A DNA stretch of 64,000 nt. Origin: Caulobacterales bacterium. Its GTDB lineage: Bacteria > Pseudomonadota > Alphaproteobacteria > Caulobacterales > Aquidulcibacteraceae. Of the stretch, positions 17,102-25,850 are shown piece after piece. The notes below the pieces were generated by a model, which worked only from the letters and a program-made list of their open reading frames with translations, made no database searches and was not told where the DNA came from. Position numbers and translations under genes: made by a program. The first letter of the stretch is position 1. Each line of letters begins with the position of its first letter. The stretch covers positions 62,001 through 126,000 of the forward strand of contig JAFLCU010000009.1 in assembly GCA_017303355.1 (NCBI GenBank). The letters run 5' to 3'.

Positions 17102-18579
17102 GTCGTGGGGTCCGTGAAGACGTCGTTAAACTGCTCGTGCAGCTTACGCGCAATTGCTTGCAGAACCGCTGACGCGCGTGTGCGTGCGCCGAACAAATCG
17201 AGCGCGACGGCGCTCGCGAGATAGGTAAACGCGCCGACAACCACATGGAGGACCAAGTTCGCCACGCCGGCGCCTTGCGGTGTGGCGAGCACGGCGAGCG
17301 TCATGGCCGCCGTACTGGCGCCGATGCGCGCGAGATCAAGCCAAGGCACTGGCATCGAAAGATGGCGCCAGCCGAAGCTGGCCATGACGGCGAGACCGAT
17401 CGCGCTTGCGCCGCACGTGGCGATCGCCGCGCCGTAGGCGCCGGATGTGGGCGCAAGCCACGCCGTCAACGCCAATTGCGCGATCGCGGGCGCCAGCATC
17501 AGCAAGGCGCGCTCACCGGTGCGATGCGCAAGCTGAAACGCTTCCGCCCAAAAATAATAGGCAAACCCCGAGAATAGACCCGCGATCGCCATCCATGGCG
17601 CAGCGCGCGTCGCCTCCGCGCGCAAGCTTTCACCTACCATGAGCGCGGTGAGCGGTTCGTCGACCAGGATGAGGCCGCAGGCGGCGGGCACGGTGACCGC
17701 CGCAAGCATCGCGAATACGCGCGACGCGACCTCGCGTGCGCCGTCGGCGCCATTTTCTTCGTAGGCGCGCAGCATGAGCGGCGCGAATGCCGCGCACAAG
17801 CCGACGAAGAGCAGGTCGAGCGGGCGCGCAAGGCCGAAGGCGGCGGCGAACGCACCAATGTGTGCGGCGCCCGCGCCTTGCATGAGGATGATGCGCACCA
17901 GCGCCTGCACGGCGAGATCGACGACAAGCGCTATGGCGAGCGGCGCGCCGTAGGCGGCGTAAAGCCGCGCGCGCGACGCGGACACCGTCCCGCCATGCGC
18001 CTGCGTGGCAAGGCGGCGAATATCGAACAGCGCGACGACGGCGCCGGCGACAAGCAAACCAGCAAACGGCGCCGCCGCGCCAAAATCGAAGAACACCAGG
18101 CCCGCCACGCCAGCGGCGAAGCCCAACAATAGATACAGTGTTTCGGATATCGAGTAACGGCTGAAGGCCAGCTCGGCGCGATCGCTTTCACGGGCGATGC
18201 GCGTGGCAAAGCGCATCAACGCTGCGCCGACGGCGAAGCTGGAGAGCGCGATGGCGTGCTCGCCGAGACCCGAGAACGCCAGCAGCAATCCCGCGCCCGC
18301 GGCAATGACGAGGCTGACGCCGGCGGCGAGCGCGAGCAAGGTGGCGTAGTGATCAGCGGTCTGGCGCTGCACCTGCGCGGTTTTGAGGAAGCGAAACGCC
18401 GCCGCCTGCACCCAGGTGAACGCCAATGTGTGGCCGGCGAGCGAAAGCGAAAGCGCCAGCGCGTATTCGCCGAATTGCTCGGCCGTCATCAGGCGCGTGA
18501 AAGCGGCGATCGATCCAAGCCCGATGAGGGCTTGGATGATCTGCAATGGCGCGAAAGTCAGGAGGCGTCGCGTGGTCAC
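17098..18579 (-). CDS. hfsF: Wzx-type polysaccharide flippase (MOP superfamily)
   Basis: 493 residues with about 12-14 hydrophobic segments spread along the length. It opens with FAPLQIIQALIGLGSIAAFT and LMTAEQFGEYALALSLSLA, the standard start of polysaccharide-synthesis MOP proteins. It should move the lipid-linked repeat unit to the periplasmic face of the inner membrane. The ATGA overlap with hfsE (18576-18579) and the 4-base overlap with the downstream GT2 indicate one operon. The hfsF name is by context. Confidence 0.8.
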   Translation of the reverse strand: MTTRRLLTFAPLQIIQALIGLGSIAAFTRLMTAEQFGEYALALSLSLAGHTLAFTWVQAAAFRFLKTAQVQRQTADHYATLLALAAGVSLVIAAGAGLLLAFSGLGEHAIALSSFAVGAALMRFATRIARESDRAELAFSRYSISETLYLLLGFAAGVAGLVFFDFGAAAPFAGLLVAGAVVALFDIRRLATQAHGGTVSASRARLYAAYGAPLAIALVVDLAVQALVRIILMQGAGAAHIGAFAAAFGLARPLDLLFVGLCAAFAPLMLRAYEENGADGAREVASRVFAMLAAVTVPAACGLILVDEPLTALMVGESLRAEATRAAPWMAIAGLFSGFAYYFWAEAFQLAHRTGERALLMLAPAIAQLALTAWLAPTSGAYGAAIATCGASAIGLAVMASFGWRHLSMPVPWLDLARIGASTAAMTLAVLATPQGAGVANLVLHVVVGAFTYLASAVALDLFGARTRASAVLQAIARKLHEQFNDVFTDPTT

Positions 18580-20264
18580 CGCGTGACCTTGGTGTCGCCA
18601 AGGATGGCGGGCGCGGTGCGCGCAAGGATTTGGAGGTCGAGCCAGAGCGAAGCGTTCGAGACGTACTCAAGGTCCAGGCGCAAGCGGCGGCGGACCTCGG
18701 CGGGCGTTTCGATCGGGCCACGCGAACCATTGACTTGCGCCCAACCCGTGAGGCCGGGCTTGACGCGATGGCGGTGCGCGTATTCGGCGACAATGTTCTG
18801 CAAGTCGCGCTCGGCGGCTTTCATGCCGACAGCGTGTGGGCGCGGGCCGACGAGGCTCATGTCGCCGCGCAGAACGTTGAGGAGCTGCGGCAATTCATCG
18901 AGGCTGGTGCGGCGCAGGAAGGCCCCGAGCTTGGTCACGCGGGCGTCATTGGCTTGCACCTGGCGCAGCGGCGCGTCAGGCGCGTGCCGCATGGTGCGGA
19001 ATTTGAGCACGGTGATGATGCGGTTGTTGAAGCCATGGCGGCGTTGGCGATAGAGCACGGGGCCATTGCTGTCGAGCTTCACCGCGACGGCGATCGCAAG
19101 CATCGGCAGCGCGAAAAACACGAGCAAGGCGGCGCCGATGACGATGTCCTGGGCGCGCTTGATCAGTGCGCGGCGGTGATTATGCGGCCGGCCCGACACG
19201 CACGCCACGGCGGCGCCGTTGATACGCTCGACACGGCGGCCCTGGACGCTGTTGGTCTGATAATCGAGTAGCAGATCGACGCGGTTGGGGATGACGCGCA
19301 GGCGCTGGATCAACGTGCGCACGCGCGCCTCGGCCTTTTGCGTCACAGTGATGATGATGCGATCGACGTTGGGCAGACCCTCCCATGCCAACAAGTCCTC
19401 GATATTGCCCGCGACGGGTGCGTCGCCCACTTGCGTGGGCGCGCGCGAGAGGCGGTCCTCCACGATGGCGACGATGCGCGCTTCGCCCGAGCGGCTCGCG
19501 CGCTGCGCCACGCGCGCGGCGGCGTCAGTGGCGCCGATGAGCACGATGGTTTCAGCGAACACGCCCTTGCGGTGCGCGGCGGCGACCCACACCGCGAATG
19601 CGGCGTGGATGCCGGCAAGCAGCATCGCCGCGATCGGCAGCGTTGTGGCGAGCGCGGCCGCGGCGCGCGCGTCGGGCGCGATGAGGTTGGCGAGAATGAT
19701 GCCGCCGATGGCGCCAAGCGTGAGGCCGCCGATGCTGCGTTCGGGGCGGATGCTTGCGGGCGTGAAGCGATAGCTCTCCGTCAGCCACAGGCCGACCTTG
19801 AGCATGGCGGCGGTCAGCACAAAGCCGCCCGCCTGACCGATGGAGAGTTGCATGAGGCCGGCGCCCGCGCCCCAAAGGGCGGCCAGTTCGGCGGCGACCA
19901 GCACGACGAGCCAATCCAGCGCCTGCGCCGCGCGCGCCGGCATGCGCGGGTGGACGTGCAGACCGCGTGCGGACAATTCGGGAAAGGCGAAGGTTTGGTT
20001 GGGCGTCGATTGGGCGTCGTTGGCCGGTGCGCCTTCGGGCGCTTGGCCGGTGCGGTAGGGCGCGCTGGCGTCCCAGAACGCCTCGGCTTCGAGCGCGATG
20101 TTCATGCCGAACAGGCCGAACGCGGCGGCGAACTCGGCGAGGCGCTTCGCTTCGCGCGCCATGGCGGGATCGGCCGCTGGCTCCGTTTGGGGCGCTGGCA
20201 GGGCGGCGATAGCCCCCATCTGCTCCAATTCGGCGCGCTGGCGCAGCAATGCGGCTGGCAACAT
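18576..20264 (-). CDS. hfsE: Polyprenyl glycosylphosphotransferase (initiating enzyme), HfsE-like
   Basis: 562 residues, first gene of a five-gene unit. The N-terminal ~110 residues are variable and Ala-rich. Four or five membrane helices follow (about 135-260), then a CoA-binding-like/NAD-fold domain, then the C-terminal bacterial sugar transferase domain from about 365: a membrane helix, LDSNGPVLYRQRRHGFNN, KFRTM, RRTSLDELPQLLNVLRGDMS and GPRPH. KPGLTGWAQVNGSRG completes the signature. It transfers sugar-1-phosphate to undecaprenyl phosphate and so starts synthesis. The Shine-Dalgarno is weak (AAAGGG, far upstream). Confidence 0.85.
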   Translation of the reverse strand: MLPAALLRQRAELEQMGAIAALPAPQTEPAADPAMAREAKRLAEFAAAFGLFGMNIALEAEAFWDASAPYRTGQAPEGAPANDAQSTPNQTFAFPELSARGLHVHPRMPARAAQALDWLVVLVAAELAALWGAGAGLMQLSIGQAGGFVLTAAMLKVGLWLTESYRFTPASIRPERSIGGLTLGAIGGIILANLIAPDARAAAALATTLPIAAMLLAGIHAAFAVWVAAAHRKGVFAETIVLIGATDAAARVAQRASRSGEARIVAIVEDRLSRAPTQVGDAPVAGNIEDLLAWEGLPNVDRIIITVTQKAEARVRTLIQRLRVIPNRVDLLLDYQTNSVQGRRVERINGAAVACVSGRPHNHRRALIKRAQDIVIGAALLVFFALPMLAIAVAVKLDSNGPVLYRQRRHGFNNRIITVLKFRTMRHAPDAPLRQVQANDARVTKLGAFLRRTSLDELPQLLNVLRGDMSLVGPRPHAVGMKAAERDLQNIVAEYAHRHRVKPGLTGWAQVNGSRGPIETPAEVRRRLRLDLEYVSNASLWLDLQILARTAPAILGDTKVTR

Positions 20265-20394
20265 GGGTTAATTCGCCCTTTAGACTAAAGTTCTCGGGGC
20301 GGTTCGCGCAAAGACTAAGCCAATTAACCCTGCCGACGGCCACGATTGGCGCCTTGCGGGGCTGGGGCGGAGCGGGCTAAGCGTTCCGCCCGCC

Positions 20395-20485
20395 GGAGAC
20401 GTGGCCGAGTGGCTGAAGGCACTCCCTTGCTAAGGGAGCGTACCTTAACCGGGTACCGAGGGTTCGAATCCCTCCGTCTCCGCCA
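20395..20485 (+). tRNA. tRNA-Ser(GCT)
   Basis: 91 bases including an encoded CCA. The acceptor stem GGAGACG pairs with CGTCTCC. The anticodon arm CTCCC-TTGCTAA-GGGAG gives anticodon GCT at 20429-20431. The long variable arm typical of serine tRNAs is followed by the TTCGAATC T-loop. Confidence 0.97.
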
Positions 20486-20512
20486 GCGGGGCTCAGCGAC
20501 GTCTGGATGCGC

Positions 20513-21490
20513 TCACAGCGCGGTGCTGAGCTGCGGGAACACCTTGCTAACCTTACCCACCAGCCAGTCACCATAAATTCCGCGGAATGCGGAGAGGTCC
20601 TGGCTATCCCAGCGCGCGGGCGGTTTGAGCGGTGGCGCAAATCCGGGCAGCGGCGCGATTCGCGCATCAAAGGATGGATCGAAGAAGAACGGGAACGAGA
20701 GACGCCCGCGGCCGCTGATGTTTCGCACGCGATGGGGGTTGGAGCGATAGCGGCCTGCGGTGAGGCGATCGAGCATGTCGCCGATATTGCAAATAAGCGC
20801 GCCCTCGATCGGCGGCGCTTCGATCCAGCCGCGCGGCGTTTTAACTTCGAGGCCCGGTACCTCATCGGTCGCGAGCAATGTGAGCAGGCCGTAATCGGTA
20901 TGTTCGCCCACGCCCCAGCGCGTGTCGTCAACGCTGGTGGAAGGATAGTGGAAGATACGGAAGAGGCAGGTTGGGTCTGTCGTGAGCGTGCGCCTGAAGT
21001 GATCGGCGGGAAGATCGAGACTAAGCGCGATGCCTTGCATGAGCGCGTGCGCGGTCGTCGTCGCTTGTTCCATATAATGCAGCACCGCGTCGCGCAGCGT
21101 CGGAACGGAGTCCGGGAATAGATTGGCGCCATGCAATGGCAGCTGCGCGCGCACGGACGGATGATCATTGCTTAGCTCCGCGCCAAAATAGATTCCTTCC
21201 TTCTGATCCGGCTGGCCTGAAGTGAGTTCGCCGCCGAGCGGGAAATAGCCGCGCCAGGCTCTTCCGCCCTTCGCCATGGCGATATCGAGTTTCAGCTCTT
21301 CGGGCAGCGCGAAGAACGTGCGCGCGGCGCTATCAAGTTGGCCGAAAGTCGAGGGTTCGACACCGTGGCCTACGGCGTAGAAGAACCCGTCCTCGCGCAG
21401 CGCGTCCGCGATGTGCCTCGCCAGGCCTTGCTTTGCGGCGTTTGTCGCGCCGGTCATCAGCGCGCTGACATCAATCACGGGGAGGCTCAT
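20513..21490 (-). CDS. 2-oxoglutarate/Fe(II) oxygenase, isopenicillin N synthase family
   Basis: 325 residues with a GGAGCG site before the ATG. The N-terminal DIOX_N domain starts LPVIDVSAL and has EDGFFYAVGHGVE. The C-terminal Fe-2OG domain has the metal triad His-x-Asp in GEHTDYGLLTLL and a distal His in NPHRVRN. RGRLSFPFFFDP provides the Arg that binds 2-oxoglutarate. Members oxidise small molecules, and the substrate is not predictable. It stands alone next to tRNA-Ser(GCT). A second member of the family occurs at 33804-34733 in a different context. Confidence 0.85.
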   Translation of the reverse strand: MSLPVIDVSALMTGATNAAKQGLARHIADALREDGFFYAVGHGVEPSTFGQLDSAARTFFALPEELKLDIAMAKGGRAWRGYFPLGGELTSGQPDQKEGIYFGAELSNDHPSVRAQLPLHGANLFPDSVPTLRDAVLHYMEQATTTAHALMQGIALSLDLPADHFRRTLTTDPTCLFRIFHYPSTSVDDTRWGVGEHTDYGLLTLLATDEVPGLEVKTPRGWIEAPPIEGALICNIGDMLDRLTAGRYRSNPHRVRNISGRGRLSFPFFFDPSFDARIAPLPGFAPPLKPPARWDSQDLSAFRGIYGDWLVGKVSKVFPQLSTAL

Positions 21491-21631
21491 GCGCTCCAGT
21501 TTCCGTGATCAGTCCTGGGGCGTCTAGCCCAGCACATCACTTGACTCTGGCGGCGCCCGGCTTATCCACGCGCCCCGATCATATCGTGTCGGCTCGCGCC
21601 GGGCGTTTTGCGTTGGTCTGGAGAGTGCGCC

Positions 21632-22918
21632 ATGACACGGTCGATCGGCCTCGATTTTGGCACCACCAACACCGTCGCCACGATGATCAACGCCGATGGG
21701 CGGGCGGAGGCGCTTCATTTTGCGCACGGCGACGATGCGTTTGACGCCATACGTTCCGTGCTGTGCTTCTGGGAAACGCATGACGGCGATGCGCGGCGCG
21801 TGAACGTTGAAACGGGGCCGTGGGCGATCGAGCAATTTCTCGAACTCGCCGGGGATTGCCGCTTCATCCAATCGTTTAAGACATTCGCGGCGAGCCCGCT
21901 GTTTACCGATACGCTGGTCTATGGCCGCCGGCTGAAATTCGAGGATTTACTAGCGAGCCTGCTGCGGCGCGTGCGCGCGCATGCAGGGCATGAATTGCCC
22001 AAGCGCATCGTGATCGGGCGGCCGGTGAAATTCGCCGGTGTCGCGCCGGACGAGGCGCTGGCGCGCACGCGCTATGACGCGGCGCTGCGCGACGTCGGGT
22101 TCGAGGAAATCCATCACGTGTATGAGCCGGTCGCGGCGGCCTACTTTTTCGCCCAGCGTCTCAAAGAAGACGCGACAATTCTGGTCGCGGACTTTGGCGG
22201 CGGCACCAGCGATTTTTCGATCGTGCGGTTTACGAAGGGGCCGCACGGGCTTGGGTACGCGCCGCTTGCGCATGCCGGCGTCGGCGTCGCCGGCGACGCT
22301 TTCGATTATCGCATCATCGATCAGGTCGTGGCGCGCGCCTTCGGCAAGGGCTCGGAATATATGAGCTGGGGCAAGGTGCTGCCCGTGCCCAATGGCTATT
22401 TCAGCAAGTTCAGCCGCTGGAACGAGCTCTCGATCATGCGGCATTCGCGCGATTATCGCGAATTGCGGCAGCTTGTGCGCACGAGTCTCGATCCCGAAAA
22501 GATCGAGGCCTTTCTGGCCTTTCTCGACGCGGACGCCGGCTACGCAATGAACCGAGCGGTCTCGAACGCGAAAATGCAATTGTCGGCGGCGGATGAAGGC
22601 GTGCTCTCCTTTCATGTCGCGGGCGTCGATATCGAGCGCACAATAAAGCGCGCGGAATTCGAGAAATGGATCGCGCCGGAACTTGCGGAGATCGGCGCGT
22701 GCGTGGACCGCGCCTTGGCCGAGGCGGGATTGCGCGAGACCGATGTTGATCGCGTCTTTCTGACCGGCGGCTCGTCGTTCGTACCGGCCGTGCGCGCGCT
22801 CTTTGAGCAGCGATTTGGCGGCGAGAAAATCGAGACGGGCGACCAATTGGTGTCCATCGCCTACGGCCTTGCGCTGATCGCGCAGGAGCCAGACATCGGC
22901 CGTTGGGCAGCCGCTTAA
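21632..22918 (+). CDS. Hsp70 family protein (YegD-like)
   Basis: 428 residues from the ATG at 21632, with GGAGAG upstream. The actin-like ATPase domain is clear: GLDFGTTNTVATMINADG (phosphate 1), VADFGGGTSDFSIVRF (phosphate 2) and LTGGSSFVPAVRALFEQRFG (adenosine). The protein ends soon after the ATPase, so it lacks the DnaK substrate-binding domain and lid. This matches the YegD group of stand-alone Hsp70-like ATPases of unknown role. No DnaJ or GrpE gene is nearby. A cytosolic ATPase is certain; chaperone activity is not. Confidence 0.85.
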   Translation: MTRSIGLDFGTTNTVATMINADGRAEALHFAHGDDAFDAIRSVLCFWETHDGDARRVNVETGPWAIEQFLELAGDCRFIQSFKTFAASPLFTDTLVYGRRLKFEDLLASLLRRVRAHAGHELPKRIVIGRPVKFAGVAPDEALARTRYDAALRDVGFEEIHHVYEPVAAAYFFAQRLKEDATILVADFGGGTSDFSIVRFTKGPHGLGYAPLAHAGVGVAGDAFDYRIIDQVVARAFGKGSEYMSWGKVLPVPNGYFSKFSRWNELSIMRHSRDYRELRQLVRTSLDPEKIEAFLAFLDADAGYAMNRAVSNAKMQLSAADEGVLSFHVAGVDIERTIKRAEFEKWIAPELAEIGACVDRALAEAGLRETDVDRVFLTGGSSFVPAVRALFEQRFGGEKIETGDQLVSIAYGLALIAQEPDIGRWAAA

Positions 22919-22958
22919 GCGCGTTTCTTGGCGATGGCGTTCTTGCGCATGATCGCGC

Positions 22959-23402
22959 TCACATCTTCTCGCCAGGCAGTTTGCTGGCTTGCTTGATCCA
23001 TGCGGCGAGTTGTTTTTCGTCGATCGCGTCGGTCTCGTGAATGTCGAGATAGCGAACCTTAGCTTGCTTGGACGCGCCGGGCGGCTTGGGATCGAGCAGA
23101 GCGCCTTCAAAGAAGGCAAGTTTGATGTAGCGTGTGAACACATGCAGACCGAGAAAGTAGCGTCCCTCCTCGACGCCATAGAGCGGTGAGTTCCATTTCA
23201 CCGCCTTGCGCACTTTTGGCACGGTGCGCGTGACGATCGCGTCGATGCGTTTGCCCGCCGCGCTTTTCCAGCCCGGCATCGCCGCGATATAGGCCTGCAC
23301 CGGTTCGTCGCCGTAGCCTTTGGCGATTTGCGGATTGCCGCCGGAAAGCAGTTTCGGCGCGCTGCTTGGGCGTGCTTTCTTGGGGACGGCCTTTCTGGGC
23401 AA
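22959..23402 (-). CDS. DUF1801 (YdhG-like) domain protein
   Basis: 147 residues. After a basic N-terminus (PRKAVPKKARPSS) comes the DUF1801 core: YIAAMPGWKSAAGKRIDAIV, KAVKWNSPLYGVE and HVFTRYIKLAFFEGALLDP. These small soluble proteins have an unknown function. They frequently lie beside ArsR/SRPBCC pairs, as here (the SRPBCC gene ends 4 bases upstream), and are often co-annotated with general stress or competence loci. It is probably the last gene of the ArsR-SRPBCC-DUF1801 unit. Confidence 0.8.
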   Translation of the reverse strand: MPRKAVPKKARPSSAPKLLSGGNPQIAKGYGDEPVQAYIAAMPGWKSAAGKRIDAIVTRTVPKVRKAVKWNSPLYGVEEGRYFLGLHVFTRYIKLAFFEGALLDPKPPGASKQAKVRYLDIHETDAIDEKQLAAWIKQASKLPGEKM

Positions 23403-23405
23403 GAC

Positions 23406-23828
23406 CTACGCCTCGGTGCGCGCAAGTAGCGCGTCGAGCTTGGTGAGGAATTGTTTCCAGCCGGCGTGTGCGCCGCCATAGGCTTGTTTCTGGTTCGGGC
23501 GGAAGCCGGCTTGTTCGACGCGCAGATGCGTGCCGGCCGGTGTCGGCGTGAGCGTGAAGGTGACGACGCTTTTCAAAGCGTAGGCCTCATCATCGTGCGT
23601 GAAATCCCAGGTGTAGGAGAGCGTCCGCTCAGGCTCGATCTCGAGCACCTCGCAATCCAGCACGCCGCCCCAATCGCCGCGCAGATTGAAGCGATGGCCG
23701 ACGTTCGGCGCAAAATCGTTCTTCATCAGCCAGTCTTCAATGAGATGCGGCTGCGTGAGCGCGCGCCACAGCTTGGCGGGCGGATGCGCGAACTCGCGCT
23801 CGACGATCGCGGCACGGGTCTCGGTCAT
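23406..23828 (-). CDS. SRPBCC / AHSA1-like domain protein
   Basis: 140 residues from the ATG at 23828, which overlaps the ArsR stop (ATGA). The START-like fold is indicated by IVEREFAHPPAKLWRALTQP, LIEDWLMKNDFAP, GHRFNLRGDW and the C-terminal GAHAGWKQFLTKLDALLA. Such hydrophobic-pocket proteins pair with ArsR regulators in many bacteria, and the ligand is unknown. Co-translation with the ArsR gene is strongly suggested by the overlap. Confidence 0.85.
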   Translation of the reverse strand: MTETRAAIVEREFAHPPAKLWRALTQPHLIEDWLMKNDFAPNVGHRFNLRGDWGGVLDCEVLEIEPERTLSYTWDFTHDDEAYALKSVVTFTLTPTPAGTHLRVEQAGFRPNQKQAYGGAHAGWKQFLTKLDALLARTEA

Positions 23829-24154
23829 TGATCCATCCTCTTCAGCAGGTCTTCGAGATCGTCGAACCGGCTTTCCCAGAAGCCGGCCATTTGGCGCGTC
23901 CAATCCATCAGAGGCGCGAGCGCGCCCAGTTGGGCGCTGTAATGCGTTTGGCGGCCCTCATGGCGATCGCGCACGAGGCCGGCTTGTTTGAGAACGCCGA
24001 GGTGCTTGGAGACGGCGGGTTGCGAGACGCCGGCATGGGCTGTCAGCGCGGACACCGTTTGCTCGCCGCCACGGCACAGACGCTCGAAAATCGCCCGCCG
24101 CGTGGGGTCGGCGAGGGTTCGAAAGAGCGTGTCGTGCGCGGTTTCCATAAGCAT
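23825..24154 (-). CDS. ArsR/SmtB family transcriptional regulator
   Basis: 109 residues (103 if the inner ATG at 24148 is used; neither start has a clear Shine-Dalgarno). Winged HTH: TLADPTRRAIFERLCRGGEQ, then the recognition helix HAGVSQPAVSKHLGVLKQAGL and the wing DRHEGRQTHYSA. There is no Cys pair of the metal-sensing ELCVCDL type, so it is probably a non-metal sensor that represses this ArsR-SRPBCC unit. A perfect inverted repeat (24152-24169) overlaps its start codon region. Confidence 0.85.
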   Translation of the reverse strand: MLMETAHDTLFRTLADPTRRAIFERLCRGGEQTVSALTAHAGVSQPAVSKHLGVLKQAGLVRDRHEGRQTHYSAQLGALAPLMDWTRQMAGFWESRFDDLEDLLKRMDQ

Positions 24155-24169
24155 AACTCAATGGTTATG
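24152..24169. promoter_or_regulatory. Candidate ArsR operator overlapping the gene start
   Basis: Perfect dyad CATAAC-TCAATG-GTTATG. Further partial CCATAA copies flank it (24145-24150 and 24178-24184). Its place over the start codon of the ArsR gene fits autorepression. Inferred only from symmetry and position. Confidence 0.5.
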
Positions 24170-24311
24170 GGTTTAATCCATAACTGCGGAGCTATGGATG
24201 CGTCAAGCGGGAAAACGAGCGGATTTGTCTGACGTGGCGGGAGCGTTGACAGCGCCGCCGCCGCCCACGTCAATCGCCGCACGCTCACGCAAGATGAGCC
24301 GGGAGGATTGG

Positions 24312-25850
24312 ATGCATCCGACAACACACGCCAAAGGCGATCCGATGCGCCCCGCCTATGTGATGGCGGGAACGGACGAGGTCGTCACTTACGGCGAACT
24401 CGACGCGCGATCAAATCAGGGGGCGCAGCTGTTTCGCGCGCTTGGGCTGAACGTCGGCGACGTTGTCGCGATCCTCATGGACAACAACGCGCGCTATTTC
24501 GAGATCGCGTGGGCGGCGCAGCGTTCTGGCCTCTACTACACCTGCATTTCCTCGAAGCTTACGGCGGCGGAGGTGGAATACATCGTGCGTGATTGCGGCG
24601 CGAAGGCGTTGATCGTGTCGACGGGCGTGGGCCCAGTGATCGATGAATTGCCAGCGCTCTTGAGCGGCGTTCGCTTGTTCTGCGTAGGCGCGGCGCCGGC
24701 GCCATATGAGAGCTTCGAGGCCGCGCGCGACGCAATGCCGACCACGCCGGTGGCGGATGAGACGTCGGGGCTCGACATGCTCTATTCGTCCGGCACGACG
24801 GGCCGGCCGAAGGGCGTGAAGCCGCCGCTTACCGGCGATGCGATCGATGCGCCGAATGCGCTCGTCGTGTTGCCGAAGCTCTTCTTCGGCTTTCCCGACG
24901 AGCCGAAATATCTATCGCCCGCGCCGCTCTATCATGCAGCACCCTTGCGCTGGTGCATGAGCGTACAAAAGCTGGGCGGCACTGTCGTGGTGATGGAGAA
25001 ATTCGAGCCGGAAGCGTGCTTGGCCCTGATCGAGAAGCACAAGATCAACACCGCCCAATTCGTGCCGACGCATTTCGTGCGCATGCTGAAGCTGCCCGAA
25101 GAGGTGCGCGCGCGATACGATGTGTCGAGCATGGTGTCGGCCGTGCACGCGGCGGCGCCTTGCCCGATGCCGGTGAAGGAGCAGATGCTGAATTGGTGGG
25201 GGCCGGTGATCCATGAATATTACGCCGGCACCGAGGGCAATGGCTTCTGCTATATCTCTCCGCACGATTGGCTGACGCATAAAGGCTCGGTGGGCCGCGC
25301 AATTATTGGCGAGGTGCGCATTTGCGGCGAGGATGGCGAGCAGCTGCCACCGCGAGCGGAGGGCGTGGTCTATTTCGCCAATGGCCCGGCGCTGAGCTAT
25401 CATAACGATCAGGGCAAAGCGGCGGAGAATACCAACAAGCACGGATGGACGACGCTTGGCGACGTAGGCTGGGTCGATGAGGAAGGCTTCCTCTATCTGA
25501 CCGATCGCAAGAGCTTCATGATCATCTCTGGCGGCGTAAACATCTACCCGCAGGAGATCGAAAACCTGCTCGTCACACATCCAAAGGTGGCGGACGCCGC
25601 CGTGGTCGGCGCGCCGGATGAGGAGATGGGCGAGAAGGTCGTCGCCGTGGTGCAGCCGCTGGATTGGGCGCAAGCGGGCGACGCGTTGCGCGATGAATTG
25701 ATGGCTTATGTGCGCGCGCATTTGAGCCACGTGAAGGCGCCGCGCGTGCTCGATTTCATGGAAGAATTGCCGCGCCATCCGACGGGCAAGCTCTACAAGC
25801 GCCTGATCCGCGACGCCTATTGGGGCAAGGAGGGCAGCCGCATCGTCTAG
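24312..25850 (+). CDS. AMP-dependent acyl-CoA synthetase/ligase
   Basis: 512 residues from the ATG at 24312, which has GGGAGG five to six bases upstream. ATGs at 24198 and 24294 lack good sites. ANL-superfamily motifs: LYSSGTTGRPKGVKPP (ATP/P-loop), YYAGTEGNGFCYISP, GDVGWVDEEGFLYLTDRKS, IISGGVNIYPQEIENLL and the C-terminal catalytic Lys in PTGKLYKR. It activates a carboxylic acid as acyl-AMP, then acyl-CoA. Substrate not decided; it could be a medium/long-chain fatty, steroid side-chain or aromatic acid. It overlaps the convergent LuxR gene by 4 bases. Confidence 0.9.
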   Translation: MHPTTHAKGDPMRPAYVMAGTDEVVTYGELDARSNQGAQLFRALGLNVGDVVAILMDNNARYFEIAWAAQRSGLYYTCISSKLTAAEVEYIVRDCGAKALIVSTGVGPVIDELPALLSGVRLFCVGAAPAPYESFEAARDAMPTTPVADETSGLDMLYSSGTTGRPKGVKPPLTGDAIDAPNALVVLPKLFFGFPDEPKYLSPAPLYHAAPLRWCMSVQKLGGTVVVMEKFEPEACLALIEKHKINTAQFVPTHFVRMLKLPEEVRARYDVSSMVSAVHAAAPCPMPVKEQMLNWWGPVIHEYYAGTEGNGFCYISPHDWLTHKGSVGRAIIGEVRICGEDGEQLPPRAEGVVYFANGPALSYHNDQGKAAENTNKHGWTTLGDVGWVDEEGFLYLTDRKSFMIISGGVNIYPQEIENLLVTHPKVADAAVVGAPDEEMGEKVVAVVQPLDWAQAGDALRDELMAYVRAHLSHVKAPRVLDFMEELPRHPTGKLYKRLIRDAYWGKEGSRIV

